DNA of 5,291 bases from Tannerella sp. (GCA_031283785.1 JAITBC010000327.1:1-5291); one strand, 5' to 3'. Positions 1-5,291 are shown, counted from the stretch's first letter. Notes: generated from the sequence alone by a model not told the origin. Numbers and translations are program-made.

Positions 1-349
1 ACGCCATTTATCGACGCCTCAAATACAAACCGCTACCCTTTACAAAGCGAAAATTTGTAGTGCACAAATCGGAATTTGAAAAAATGGACTTGGCCTTTTT
101 ACAGCACTTTATAATCTGACGAGCTGCAATGTGGGTTAAAGGCATAGAAGGAATTGGCGGAAGAAACATTATTGATAAAATTTCGGAAGCAGGCAGGGAG
201 CGAAAGTTGTTGTTTTGTATTATCATGACGCAAACATGCTTAATGAGGGGAAAATCATTAACGCCTATAAAGGGTATTTAAAACTGTCCAAAAATAAACA
301 TATACAAATGGTCTATTATATAGCAGGAAACAGGTTGCATAAGATATAA
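1..349 (+). pseudogene. decayed 3' end of an unidentified plus-strand gene (partial)
   Basis: I do not recognise this gene. Reading from base 3, one frame gives a protein-like stretch (AIYRRLKYKPLPFTKRKF, then VVHKSEFEKMDLAFLQHFII) that stops at TGA 117-119. The same frame then continues with MWVKGIEGIGGRNIIDKISE up to about base 190. From about 179 the next frame reads AKVVVLYYHDANMLNEGKI, NAYKGYLKLSKNKHIQMVYY and IAGNRLHKI, and ends at TAA 347-349. The composition (many K, N, Y and E, with hydrophobic and polar residues alternating) looks like real protein. The simplest reading is therefore one gene broken by an in-frame stop and a frameshift, with its 5' part outside the window. It could instead be the intact C-terminus of one protein (ending at 119) followed by an unrelated fragment, or AT-rich DNA that looks coding by chance. 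It converges on the minus-strand small-RNA unit and ends five bases before that unit's terminator stem. Confidence 0.38.
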
Positions 350-374
350 AAAATGCCGGTGATAAATCACCGGC
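348..374 (-). terminator. rho-independent terminator of the minus-strand small-RNA unit
   Basis: Bases 355-363 and 366-374 form a perfect 9-base inverted repeat (GCCGGTGAT / ATCACCGGC), which makes a very GC-rich stem with a tiny loop. On the minus strand the stem is followed one base later by six T (348-353 on the plus strand are all A). This is the classic intrinsic terminator layout for minus-strand transcription. The plus-strand side has no T run after the stem (TAAATCAG), so it should work poorly for the converging plus-strand remnant. Confidence 0.88.
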
Positions 375-478
375 TAAATCAGACTGTACGACCACCCAAC
401 AGGCGACCCTACTGTCGTGAACGATTCAGGATTTGAACCTGATGCTTGCCTTTTATACAATTCGCCCTGAATTTCATT
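348..478 (-). ncRNA. candidate small RNA of about 130 nt with a tRNA T-arm-like hairpin
   Basis: A strong promoter (480-511) and a strong terminator (348-374) bracket about 130 bases, so this is a complete short transcription unit. Inside it, 426-442 on the minus strand forms a 5-bp stem with a 7-base loop (TCAGG-TTCAAAT-CCTGA), which matches the T-arm consensus GGTTCAAATCC. A possible long-range helix pairs 462-467 with 401-406 (GGGCGA / TCGCCT). It competes with a local stem-loop formed by 412-418 pairing with 388-392 and 399-402. No anticodon arm, D arm or matching 5' acceptor strand is present, so this is not a normal tRNA. It lacks the GGAAG loop of SRP RNA and the tmRNA and RNase P signatures. 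A 22-codon reading frame starting with MKFRANCIK opens at 476, right at the expected transcript start, and ends with TAG at 409-411. A tiny leaderless peptide is therefore an alternative. The function is unknown. Confidence 0.6.
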
Positions 479-479
479 G

Positions 480-511
480 CAAAGATACAACCTGTCTTTG
501 AAAAAACCAAA
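480..511 (-). promoter_or_regulatory. Bacteroidota-type promoter of the small-RNA unit
   Basis: On the minus strand, 508-511 reads TTTG (-33 box) and 480-487 reads TATCTTTG (-7 box, perfect TAnnTTTG), with a 20-base spacer. Transcription should start a few bases further, around 474-478. The boxes and spacing are the same as at the tyrS promoter in this window, which supports the call. Confidence 0.82.
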
Positions 512-564
512 TTTTTACAGAAAAAAGATTGCAATGACAAAGAAAAACAGAATAAAAATTGAAT

Positions 565-778
565 GCGGCGGTTGCCGGAAGCGACAGGGAAACCTCTATC
601 ACCGGCCGGACCTTTAACCCACATCGCAACGAAAAGGACAGGGCCTGCCGCAGAACTCCGCTCAATGTCGGTTTTCTCAATAGTGCAGTATCGATAGATC
701 AGTTGAATCAGATTCGCCAAATCCCCCCCCCCCCTGTGTAGCCGTTGTGAAGAAGCGTCCGGCAACCGTCAGCTCCGC
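565..778 (-). ncRNA. structured RNA, long rod-like hairpin; possible 6S RNA
   Basis: Five nested inverted repeats on the minus strand fold this segment into one long interrupted hairpin. The pairs are 775-778 with 565-568 (GCGG/CCGC), 759-768 with 569-578 (CGGTTGCCGG, perfect 10 bp), 732-737 with 584-589 (ACAGGG/CCCTGT), 693-698 with 595-600 (TCTATC/GATAGA), and 663-673 with 616-626 (AACC-ACATTG against CGATGT-GGTT, with one G-G mismatch). The loops between helices include a wide asymmetric one near 738-758. A T-rich stretch follows the closing stem (minus-strand CAATTTTTATTCTG, then TTTTTC), as expected at a 3' end. A long rod of about 200 nt with internal bubbles is the hallmark of 6S RNA, which binds RNA polymerase by mimicking an open promoter. 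That identity is inference from shape and length only. The RNA starts 16 bases after tRNA-Gln with no promoter of its own, so the two are probably cut from one transcript. Reading frames that cross it look accidental. Confidence 0.5.
723..734. repeat. homopolymer run of 12 C (12 G on the minus strand)
   Basis: Twelve consecutive C residues on the plus strand lie inside the 5' arm of the structured RNA, where the transcript reads G. The last three C plus TGT form half of the ACAGGG/CCCTGT helix, and the remaining G could slide in register or pair with a second CCCTGT copy (plus-strand acaggg at 638-643). A tract this long is prone to replication slippage and to length errors in sequencing. Confidence 0.95.
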
Positions 779-793
779 AAATTCACAGAGAAG

Positions 794-864
794 TTGTCTC
801 ACCAAGATTCGAACTTGGACAAACAGAACCAAAATCTGTTGTGCTACCATTACACCATGAGACA
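794..864 (-). tRNA. trnQ: tRNA-Gln (anticodon TTG)
   Basis: The minus strand folds into a full cloverleaf. A perfect 7-bp acceptor stem (TGTCTCA / TGAGACA) is followed by a D arm GTG...CAC containing AATGGTAG. The anticodon arm is ACAGA-TTTTGGT-TCTGT with anticodon TTG, which reads CAA and, through wobble, probably CAG. The variable loop is 4 bases and the T arm is CCAAG-TTCGAAT-CTTGG. The mature length is 71 nt with discriminator A. CCA is not encoded, so it must be added by the nucleotidyltransferase. The tRNA sits about 40 bases after its own promoter and just upstream of a structured RNA, with no terminator between them. Confidence 0.97.
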
Positions 865-911
865 GTCAGGCGTTTCTCACCTAAACGGTGTTTTTACTTA
901 AAAAAGCGGTG

Positions 912-943
912 CAAAAGTAAACGGATTATATTACATTTGCAAC
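912..943 (-). promoter_or_regulatory. Bacteroidota-type promoter of tRNA-Gln
   Basis: On the minus strand, 912-919 is TACTTTTG (a match to TAnnTTTG). The -33 position at 940-943 is GTTG, one mismatch from TTTG, with a 20-base spacer. The start should fall near 906-908, giving a leader of about 42 bases before the tRNA. The promoter probably also drives the structured RNA downstream of the tRNA. Confidence 0.75.
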
Positions 944-953
944 TATTTCTTTC

Positions 954-988
954 AAAATCTATTTTGTGGTGTGTGAAAATCTATTTTG
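954..988. repeat. two copies of a 13-base direct repeat at the tyrS 3' end
   Basis: The sequence AAAATCTATTTTG occurs at 954-966 and again at 976-988, separated by nine bases. Each copy is nearly its own reverse complement (AAAAT-CT-ATTTT), so each could form a weak A/T hairpin. The second copy covers the tyrS stop codon. It may be a small duplication or a weak transcription-end signal. No strong terminator is visible between tyrS and the tRNA-Gln promoter. Confidence 0.7.
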
Positions 989-2282
989 CCGTGAGTAAGT
1001 AATAATTCTTTTTCCCGCGCTGAATGAGTATATATTTGCCGTTCAGGAGGTACTCGGCGTTTATTACGGCGTCATGTTCGGCGAGTTTCTCTTTGTTGAT
1101 ACTTACGCCTCCGCTTTGCGTCAGTTTCCGCATTTCGCCTTTCGACTGGAAGATGGCCGTTTTTTCGGTACACAGGTCAATAGCTTTGATGCCTGCCGAC
1201 AATTCGTCGAGTGATATTTCAAACTGCGGTACGCCTTCGAATACGGACAACAATGTATCTTCGTCAATCTTTTTCAGGGCGTCGGAGGTTGCATTGCCGA
1301 ACAGGATAAGGGATGCTTCCACCGCCGCACTGTAATCATCGCAGGAATGTACCATTGTCGTTACTTCCTGTGCCAGGCGTTTCTGCAACGGGCGCAGATG
1401 AGGCGCTTCAGCCTGTTCTTTTTCTAAAGAGGCTATTTCTTCACGGCTTAATGCCGTGAATATTTTAATGTATTTGGCGGCGTCCACGTCGCTTGTGTTC
1501 AACCAGAACTGATAGAATTTATAGGGCGATGTGTAACGGCGGTCCAACCATACATTGCCGGATTCCGTTTTGCCGAATTTCCCGCCGTCAGCTTTAGTTA
1601 TCAGAGGACATACCATCGCAAACGCTTCCGCCGCCGCCGGGCCTGATGTGCGGCGTATCAGTTCCGTTCCGGTGGTGATATTGCCCCACTGGTCGGAACC
1701 GCCCATCTGAAGGCGGCATCCTTCGTGCTGATATAAATACAGGAAATCATATCCCTGAAGCAACTGGTATGAAAATTCCGTGAAAGACATGCCGGCATTA
1801 GATTCTGCGCTCAGGCGTTTTTTTACGGAATCTTTAGCCATCATGTAATTCACCGTCAGGTGTTTTCCGACATCGCGTATGAAATGGAGAAATGTATAAT
1901 CTTTCATCCAATCGTAGTTATTAACCAATTTAGCCGCATTTGGAGCGTCGGAGTCGAAATCAAGGAATTTGGCAAGCTGCTTCCCAATGCAATCCTGATT
2001 GTGGCGCAACGTAGCTTCATCGAGCAGGTTGCGTTCAGCCGATTTCATCGACGGGTCTCCGATCATACCGGTAGCGCCGCCGATGAGGGCGATAGGACGA
2101 TGTCCCGCACGCTGGAAATGTTTCAGCATCATGACGCCGACTAAATGTCCGATATGCAGCGAATCTGCCGTAGGGTCGATTCCTACATATGCAGATGTCA
2201 TCTCTTTTTGTAACTGTTCTTCCGTCCCGGGCGTCATGTCTTGTATCATGCCGCGCCATTTCAATTCTTCAACAAAATTCAT
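981..2282 (-). CDS. tyrS: tyrosyl-tRNA synthetase
   Basis: This cytoplasmic class I enzyme charges tRNA-Tyr with tyrosine, using ATP, for translation. The 433-residue protein has the usual family length and domain order. The Rossmann-fold catalytic domain carries the HIGH motif at 43-46 and the tyrosine-binding GSDQWGN at 195-201. The KMSKS-type loop appears as KFGKT at 235-239; the T in the last position also occurs in the E. coli enzyme. A C-terminal S4-like RNA-binding domain runs from about 373 to the end ([18 protein letters not shown]). The frame is open for 17 more codons up to an ATG at 2333. That ATG lies between the -33 and -7 boxes of the promoter, so it cannot be on the main transcript. 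The start at 2282 ([11 protein letters not shown]) leaves a leader of about 20 bases. The gene is a separate unit from the upstream tatD-like gene. No tRNA-dependent leader (T-box) is visible. Confidence 0.97.
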   Translation of the reverse strand: MNFVEELKWRGMIQDMTPGTEEQLQKEMTSAYVGIDPTADSLHIGHLVGVMMLKHFQRAGHRPIALIGGATGMIGDPSMKSAERNLLDEATLRHNQDCIGKQLAKFLDFDSDAPNAAKLVNNYDWMKDYTFLHFIRDVGKHLTVNYMMAKDSVKKRLSAESNAGMSFTEFSYQLLQGYDFLYLYQHEGCRLQMGGSDQWGNITTGTELIRRTSGPAAAEAFAMVCPLITKADGGKFGKTESGNVWLDRRYTSPYKFYQFWLNTSDVDAAKYIKIFTALSREEIASLEKEQAEAPHLRPLQKRLAQEVTTMVHSCDDYSAAVEASLILFGNATSDALKKIDEDTLLSVFEGVPQFEISLDELSAGIKAIDLCTEKTAIFQSKGEMRKLTQSGGVSINKEKLAEHDAVINAEYLLNGKYILIQRGKKNYYLLTAK

Positions 2283-2307
2283 CGTATTCGTATTTTTTTT
2301 CGTCGTG

Positions 2308-2339
2308 CAAAGATAGCGCAAGCCGGGGAACAATACAAA
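2308..2339 (-). promoter_or_regulatory. Bacteroidota-type promoter of tyrS
   Basis: On the minus strand, TTTG at 2336-2339 and TATCTTTG at 2308-2315 are separated by exactly 20 bases, a perfect match to the -33/-7 consensus. Transcription should begin near 2302-2306. The short A-rich leader (GACGAAAAAAAATACG) has no Shine-Dalgarno sequence, as is normal in this phylum. This site decides the tyrS start codon. Confidence 0.87.
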
Positions 2340-2398
2340 AAACTCTGTTTGTTTTTGATTTTGTTTCGTTATCAGCGGGCTTGTAAAATGTGGCGAAT

Positions 2399-3118
2399 TT
2401 AATGTATCAAGCGACGGAAAGACGTTTCAATCGCTTCGGATAAATTTTCGTCGGTGATATTCAGGTTTTCGGCTATCCGTTTGTAAATGTCGCGTATGTG
2501 GATATTTTTATTGTCGGTTTCCGCAAACAGGCGTCTTTTTCCCCACACTGTTTTCAGGGCTGTGGGGTTAATGTCCGCGCCGAACGACAAATATAGTCCG
2601 GCATTTATTAACCGTTCCGCCAAGACATCATTGCCTCTAAAGCCGTGGATAACCCACGGCACTGTCGGCCGTATCGATTTACGAACGTGCAATAACTCGT
2701 CCCAGGCTTTGACGCAATGGATGATAAGCGGTTTGCCGAGTTCTTCGGCTAAACGGACGTGCGCTGCAAATAATTCCTGTTGCAGTCTGAAGTTGTTTTC
2801 TTCTTTTGCTGTTATTTTGTCTAATCCTGTTTCGCCTATTGCCGCAACCGACGGCATGGCGGCATATTCCCGCACTTTGTTCATCAGATGTATGTCCGGT
2901 TGCCACGGATGAATGCCGACGGCAAAATATATTTTGCGGGTCGGCATTGTATCTTCCGGCGCCGGAGCGGATTGTAAATCGCGGTGTTGCTGTTCGCCGT
3001 TTTTCCTTTCGGGTAAAAAGCCGGGAGGGAAGGGCGAATTAAGCAGGTCGACGGAGATGACGGCGATATCTTCCGTGTGAACCGGCGGCTGATGGGTATG
3101 AATGTCGCAGTATATCAT
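2399..3118 (-). CDS. TatD-family metal-dependent hydrolase
   Basis: This is a cytoplasmic TIM-barrel metal-dependent hydrolase of the TatD family, whose studied members act as DNases or nucleases; the substrate of this one is not known. Numbered from the start at 3118 (239 residues), all metal-site motifs are present: DIHTH with H7 and H9, GIHPW at 68-72, GETGLD at 95-100 with E96, IIHC with H134, HGFRGN with H158, and AETD with D202. The metal centre therefore looks intact. A polar stretch of about 25 residues before GIHPW (around 37-62, with [13 protein letters not shown] and SAPAPEDT) seems longer than usual. An in-frame ATG at 3136 would overlap yidD by 17 bases. The start at 3118 gives MIYCDIHTH, which places the first motif at the usual distance and leaves one base after the yidD stop (TGACATG). 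It is the last gene of the operon, and no clear terminator follows. Confidence 0.92.
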   Translation of the reverse strand: MIYCDIHTHQPPVHTEDIAVISVDLLNSPFPPGFLPERKNGEQQHRDLQSAPAPEDTMPTRKIYFAVGIHPWQPDIHLMNKVREYAAMPSVAAIGETGLDKITAKEENNFRLQQELFAAHVRLAEELGKPLIIHCVKAWDELLHVRKSIRPTVPWVIHGFRGNDVLAERLINAGLYLSFGADINPTALKTVWGKRRLFAETDNKNIHIRDIYKRIAENLNITDENLSEAIETSFRRLIH

Positions 3119-3119
3119 G

Positions 3120-3341
3120 TCAGGGCACCGGATCATATCCGCTTCCGCCCCAGGGGTGGCATCGCAGGATGCGTTTTATCGCCAGCCGACATCCTTTCAG
3201 CGGCCCGTATTTTTTCAGCGCCTCTACGGCATACTCGGAGCAGGTCGGCGTATACCTGCAACTTGCCGGCGTAAACGGCGATATGCAATATTTATAGAAG
3301 TAGACCGGCAACAGGAATAGTTGTGTCAGCAGCCATTTCAT
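3120..3341 (-). CDS. yidD: membrane protein insertion efficiency factor YidD
   Basis: This small membrane-associated protein helps YidC insert proteins into the inner membrane. The 73-residue length is typical. A hydrophobic, amphipathic N-terminal segment (2-22) is followed by the signature [19 protein letters not shown] (28-46), [13 protein letters not shown] (49-61) and a terminal GGSGYDPVP. The conserved cysteines are C28, C34 and C61. The start overlaps the rnpA stop as ATGA (3338-3341), so translation is probably coupled to rnpA. In most bacteria yidD lies between rnpA and yidC near rpmH. Here the rnpA-yidD pair is kept, but the next gene is a TatD-family hydrolase and yidC is not in the window. 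Confidence 0.97.
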   Translation of the reverse strand: MKWLLTQLFLLPVYFYKYCISPFTPASCRYTPTCSEYAVEALKKYGPLKGCRLAIKRILRCHPWGGSGYDPVP

Positions 3342-3739
3342 ACAGGTTCTTTTTTGCGGATGATTTTAAGCGCTTTCAACATGCTTTTCTCTATATCGGC
3401 ATAAGTCTTTATTTCATCACATATATAGATAAAGGCAATATGAAGTTGCTTCCCTTTTTGTTTGCACAAATTCGAACTTTCATTTTTATTTAACCGAAAA
3501 GTCTCGCGTATGAGCCGTTTTATCCGGTTCCGGTGTACGGCATGCCGGATACGTTTTTTAGGGACGCTTATTAAAATGGAAATGCCCGATGCCAAAGGGG
3601 CGTCTCTTGTATCCGACAAATATACTATCCGTAAGGGGTATGACAAAAATGATTGTCCGTCGGCAAACAGTTTGTCAATATCTTTTTTCAGACACAACCG
3701 TTCGCCTTTATGAAAAAACTTCCTTTCAGAGGCTTCCAT
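3338..3739 (-). CDS. rnpA: ribonuclease P protein component
   Basis: This is the basic protein subunit that binds the RNase P RNA and helps it cut 5' leaders from precursor tRNAs, including ones like the tRNA-Gln in this window. The 133-residue protein has an N-terminal [16 protein letters not shown] segment and the diagnostic RNR region at 59-82 ([18 protein letters not shown], then IRETFR). The C-terminus is Lys-rich. The length is at the upper end for the family. The start ATG at 3739 lies inside the end of hemD (14-base overlap), with no better downstream start before the conserved N-terminal block. Its place between hemD and yidD, without rpmH, differs from the rpmH-rnpA arrangement of many other phyla. 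Confidence 0.96.
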   Translation of the reverse strand: MEASERKFFHKGERLCLKKDIDKLFADGQSFLSYPLRIVYLSDTRDAPLASGISILISVPKKRIRHAVHRNRIKRLIRETFRLNKNESSNLCKQKGKQLHIAFIYICDEIKTYADIEKSMLKALKIIRKKEPV

Positions 3740-4502
3740 TTTTTGTGTTTTGCTCCATTTCTTTTTTCAGGTATTGCTCAAGGGCGGCAGTCATAGATGG
3801 CGCTTCCGGCGTCGGCGCTTCTATGTCGAGGCGTAGCCCGGCATCGACGGCAGCTTTAGCTGTTGTAGGCCCGAAGCAGCCGATACGGATATCTTCCTGT
3901 TTGAACTCAGGGAAGTTTTTCAACAGGGAGGATATGCCGGAAGGACTGAAAAACACAAGCATATCATAATCGAACTTTTCATTGTCGGTGAAATTATTGC
4001 TTACGGTACGAAACATGATTGCTGTCCTGTAGTTGATTCTCTTTGTATCGAGACTTGCCATAAGATCATCTTTATGTATATCGGAAACGGGAATCAGATA
4101 TTTCTCCTTCGAATGTTTTCCGATAAGTTTTACTAAGTCCTCAAGTTTCCCGTTTTGCCCGAAAAAAACTTTACGCTTACGATATATAATATATTTCTGC
4201 AAGTAAACAGCGATCGTTTCCGTCATACAAAAATATTTCATCGATTCGGGGATCGTGACGCGTAATTCTTCGCATAGCCTGAAAAAGTGGTCTATTGCCG
4301 TACGGGCAGTGAAAATAATAGAACTGTAATCCGATATTAATACTCTCTGTTGCCTGAACTCTTTTGCAGACAACGGCTCTACTTTAATGAAAGGACGGAA
4401 GTCTATTTCCACACCGTATTTTTCCGCGATGTCAAAATAAGGAGATTTGCCCGATGTAGGCTGGGGTTGGGATACCAACATTTTTTTGATAATCACTGCC
4501 AT
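3726..4502 (-). CDS. hemD: uroporphyrinogen-III synthase
   Basis: This cytoplasmic enzyme closes and rearranges hydroxymethylbilane into uroporphyrinogen III, the last shared step before heme, siroheme and corrinoids. The 258-residue length fits. The two-domain layout is visible. The first domain contains IIFTARTAIDHFF (62-74). The linker region holds SMKYFCMTETIAVYLQKY (87-104). The second domain has FFSPSGISSLLKNF (184-197) and GCFGPTTAKAAVDAG (208-222), followed by EAPTPEAPSMTAAL (228-241). These FTS-like, PSG and GPTTA blocks are typical of HemD, and the whole reads like Bacteroidales homologues. The family is poorly conserved elsewhere, so the motifs matter. The start overlaps the end of the DUF4271 gene by 10 bases and the end overlaps rnpA by 14. 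No other heme gene lies in the window. Confidence 0.94.
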   Translation of the reverse strand: MAVIIKKMLVSQPQPTSGKSPYFDIAEKYGVEIDFRPFIKVEPLSAKEFRQQRVLISDYSSIIFTARTAIDHFFRLCEELRVTIPESMKYFCMTETIAVYLQKYIIYRKRKVFFGQNGKLEDLVKLIGKHSKEKYLIPVSDIHKDDLMASLDTKRINYRTAIMFRTVSNNFTDNEKFDYDMLVFFSPSGISSLLKNFPEFKQEDIRIGCFGPTTAKAAVDAGLRLDIEAPTPEAPSMTAALEQYLKKEMEQNTKNGSL

Positions 4503-5224
4503 ATATTATTTGTTTCGATAATATTATACATATAAATCAAACCCTCATATAAAAATATCAATGGTATAATTTCCTGGCTGCAAAGGTACAAACTTAAAAG
4601 CAATAACCCCGTATTCTTGTAAAAAAATATGTGAATAAATCTGTAAATAAATGTTGCTCTAAACGATAAATAGCTGATAATAAATATTATACATGCTATA
4701 TAAAAATCTCCCCCGATGAGTAATATCCATAAAATGGGGAAGTATAAAGATATTCCCCAGATGCAAAATAAGGCCTGATAGTTTACAAACATCATTCGAT
4801 GTATGTCTTTTTCAAGGAATATATATCCGAAGATGCCGTATAAGCATCTTTTAAGCAGATAAAACGCAAGCAAAGCGACGAACAGGCATGTTATGATGAG
4901 GATTGTGGCCTTTGTATCCGGGTTTATGAAGAAATTGTAATCTGTGCTTACCAGGAAAATTAAAATACTGCCCAGAAACAATGTCTGGAATTTCATAAAA
5001 AGATTAAATAAGAAACTGTCCCTCTGCGTTGTGTCGAAGATACTTTGCCGTTGTTCGTCCGCATGGATATTATTTATCGTTTTTCCGAACAGGGGTAAAT
5101 TGAGCCTGAATATTAATGCGAATGTAGATAGCAGGATAAGCACGACAAGTAAGATGATGTCGTCCGAAAATGTAGCCTTATTAAGATAGATACCCGGATA
5201 TCCGTCAAAATCAATGTCGTTCAT
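4493..5224 (-). CDS. DUF4271 domain multi-pass membrane protein
   Basis: This is a 243-residue integral membrane protein of unknown function. Hydrophobic segments are at about 23-39, 76-94, 106-124, 148-170, 173-190 and 205-230, so six or more spans are likely. The loop between the first two spans (48-70) is polar. The C-terminal motif LYLCSQEIIPLIFLYEGL (212-229) resembles the conserved end of DUF4271, a family I know mainly from Bacteroidota. The start at 5224 is the first ATG after a good -7 box 30 bases upstream, leaving a leader of about 25 bases. It heads the operon with hemD, rnpA, yidD and the TatD-like gene and overlaps hemD by 10 bases. Co-transcription with hemD and yidD is compatible with a membrane or envelope role, but nothing in the sequence shows an activity. 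Confidence 0.85.
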   Translation of the reverse strand: MNDIDFDGYPGIYLNKATFSDDIILLVVLILLSTFALIFRLNLPLFGKTINNIHADEQRQSIFDTTQRDSFLFNLFMKFQTLFLGSILIFLVSTDYNFFINPDTKATILIITCLFVALLAFYLLKRCLYGIFGYIFLEKDIHRMMFVNYQALFCIWGISLYFPILWILLIGGDFYIACIIFIISYLSFRATFIYRFIHIFFYKNTGLLLLSLYLCSQEIIPLIFLYEGLIYMYNIIETNNIWQ

Positions 5225-5253
5225 CAGCGTTTCGTTTGCAATCTTATCGACTG

Positions 5254-5261
5254 CAAAGTTA
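5254..5261 (-). promoter_or_regulatory. probable promoter (-7 box) of the DUF4271-hemD-rnpA-yidD-tatD operon
   Basis: On the minus strand, 5254-5261 reads TAACTTTG followed by CA, matching TAnnTTTG and the TTTGCA seen at the three other promoters here. The expected start is near 5248-5251, leaving a leader of about 25 bases before the ATG at 5224. No TTTG is visible at the -33 distance, so either the -33 element is weak or activation is needed. Confidence 0.6.
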
Positions 5262-5291
5262 ACGCTTTCTTTTGATTTTATGCGTATAAGT

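Noticed and set aside
117..119. TGA read as an amino acid (recoding) in the plus-strand fragment
   Set aside because: yidD and rnpA use TGA as normal stops here, no selenocysteine element is visible, and a frame change follows, so decay is simpler.
8..226. Minus-strand 72-codon open frame
   Set aside because: It is antisense to the more protein-like plus-strand segments, has a Cys/Lys-rich translation with no known family, and has no promoter.
419..475. A complete tRNA gene on the minus strand
   Set aside because: The T arm is perfect, but no anticodon or D arm and no 5' acceptor partner (GAACGAT) is found, and the promoter lies too close for a full tRNA.
474..680. Minus-strand 68-codon open frame
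   Set aside because: It lies across the 3' arm of the structured RNA and the downstream promoter. The protein-like look comes from the constrained RNA sequence.
409..765. Minus-strand 118-codon open frame
   Set aside because: It spans the rod-shaped RNA, its T-rich exit, a promoter and the small-RNA unit, and includes codons from the 12-G run. The translation has no recognisable domain, so it is an accidental frame across RNA genes.
879..899. Hairpin CACC-TAAAC-GGTG followed by TTTTT on the plus strand, as a terminator
   Set aside because: The stem is only four base pairs and no plus-strand gene is there to terminate. It lies in the leader of tRNA-Gln, where it may only affect processing.
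2340..2398. Terminator of the hemD-rnpA-yidD-tatD operon
   Set aside because: Only an A/T-rich AAAAAC/GTTTTT pairing is present, without a GC stem. Read-through into tyrS or a factor-dependent end is equally possible.

Overview
The window looks like chromosome of a Bacteroidales-type bacterium (phylum Bacteroidota). Four places on the minus strand carry the -7 box TAnnTTTG typical of this phylum. Three of them also have a -33 box (TTTG or GTTG) exactly 20 bases upstream. The genes lack Shine-Dalgarno-like leaders. A DUF4271 membrane protein next to hemD also fits this phylum, and the HemD, YidD and TyrRS sequences read as typical Bacteroidales versions. The order itself is inferred from gene content and was not tested by a search.

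All intact genes are on the minus strand, so the region is transcribed from high to low coordinates. From about 5260 to 2399 there is a tight five-gene operon: a DUF4271 membrane protein, hemD (uroporphyrinogen-III synthase), rnpA (RNase P protein), yidD (membrane protein insertion factor) and a TatD-family metal-dependent hydrolase. The first three junctions overlap and the last has a one-base gap, so translation is probably coupled. tyrS (tyrosyl-tRNA synthetase) follows with its own strong promoter, which also fixes its start at 2282 rather than 2333.

From 980 to 350 there is no convincing protein gene, but the DNA is not empty. A promoter at 912-943 drives a tRNA-Gln(TTG). Sixteen bases after the tRNA begins a 214-base segment whose nested inverted repeats fold into one long interrupted rod, as in 6S RNA. 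This segment contains a run of 12 C. A second good promoter (480-511) then starts a transcription unit of about 130 bases that ends in a clear rho-independent terminator (348-374). That unit contains a perfect tRNA T-arm motif but no full tRNA, and I do not recognise it.

The first 349 bases appear to hold the decayed 3' end of an unidentified plus-strand gene, with an in-frame TGA and a frameshift. It converges on the small-RNA unit.

As a whole this is a housekeeping region for RNA maturation, translation, tetrapyrrole synthesis and membrane protein insertion. The parts worth a second look are the two non-coding RNA candidates. I see no phage, CRISPR, defence or intact mobile-element genes.
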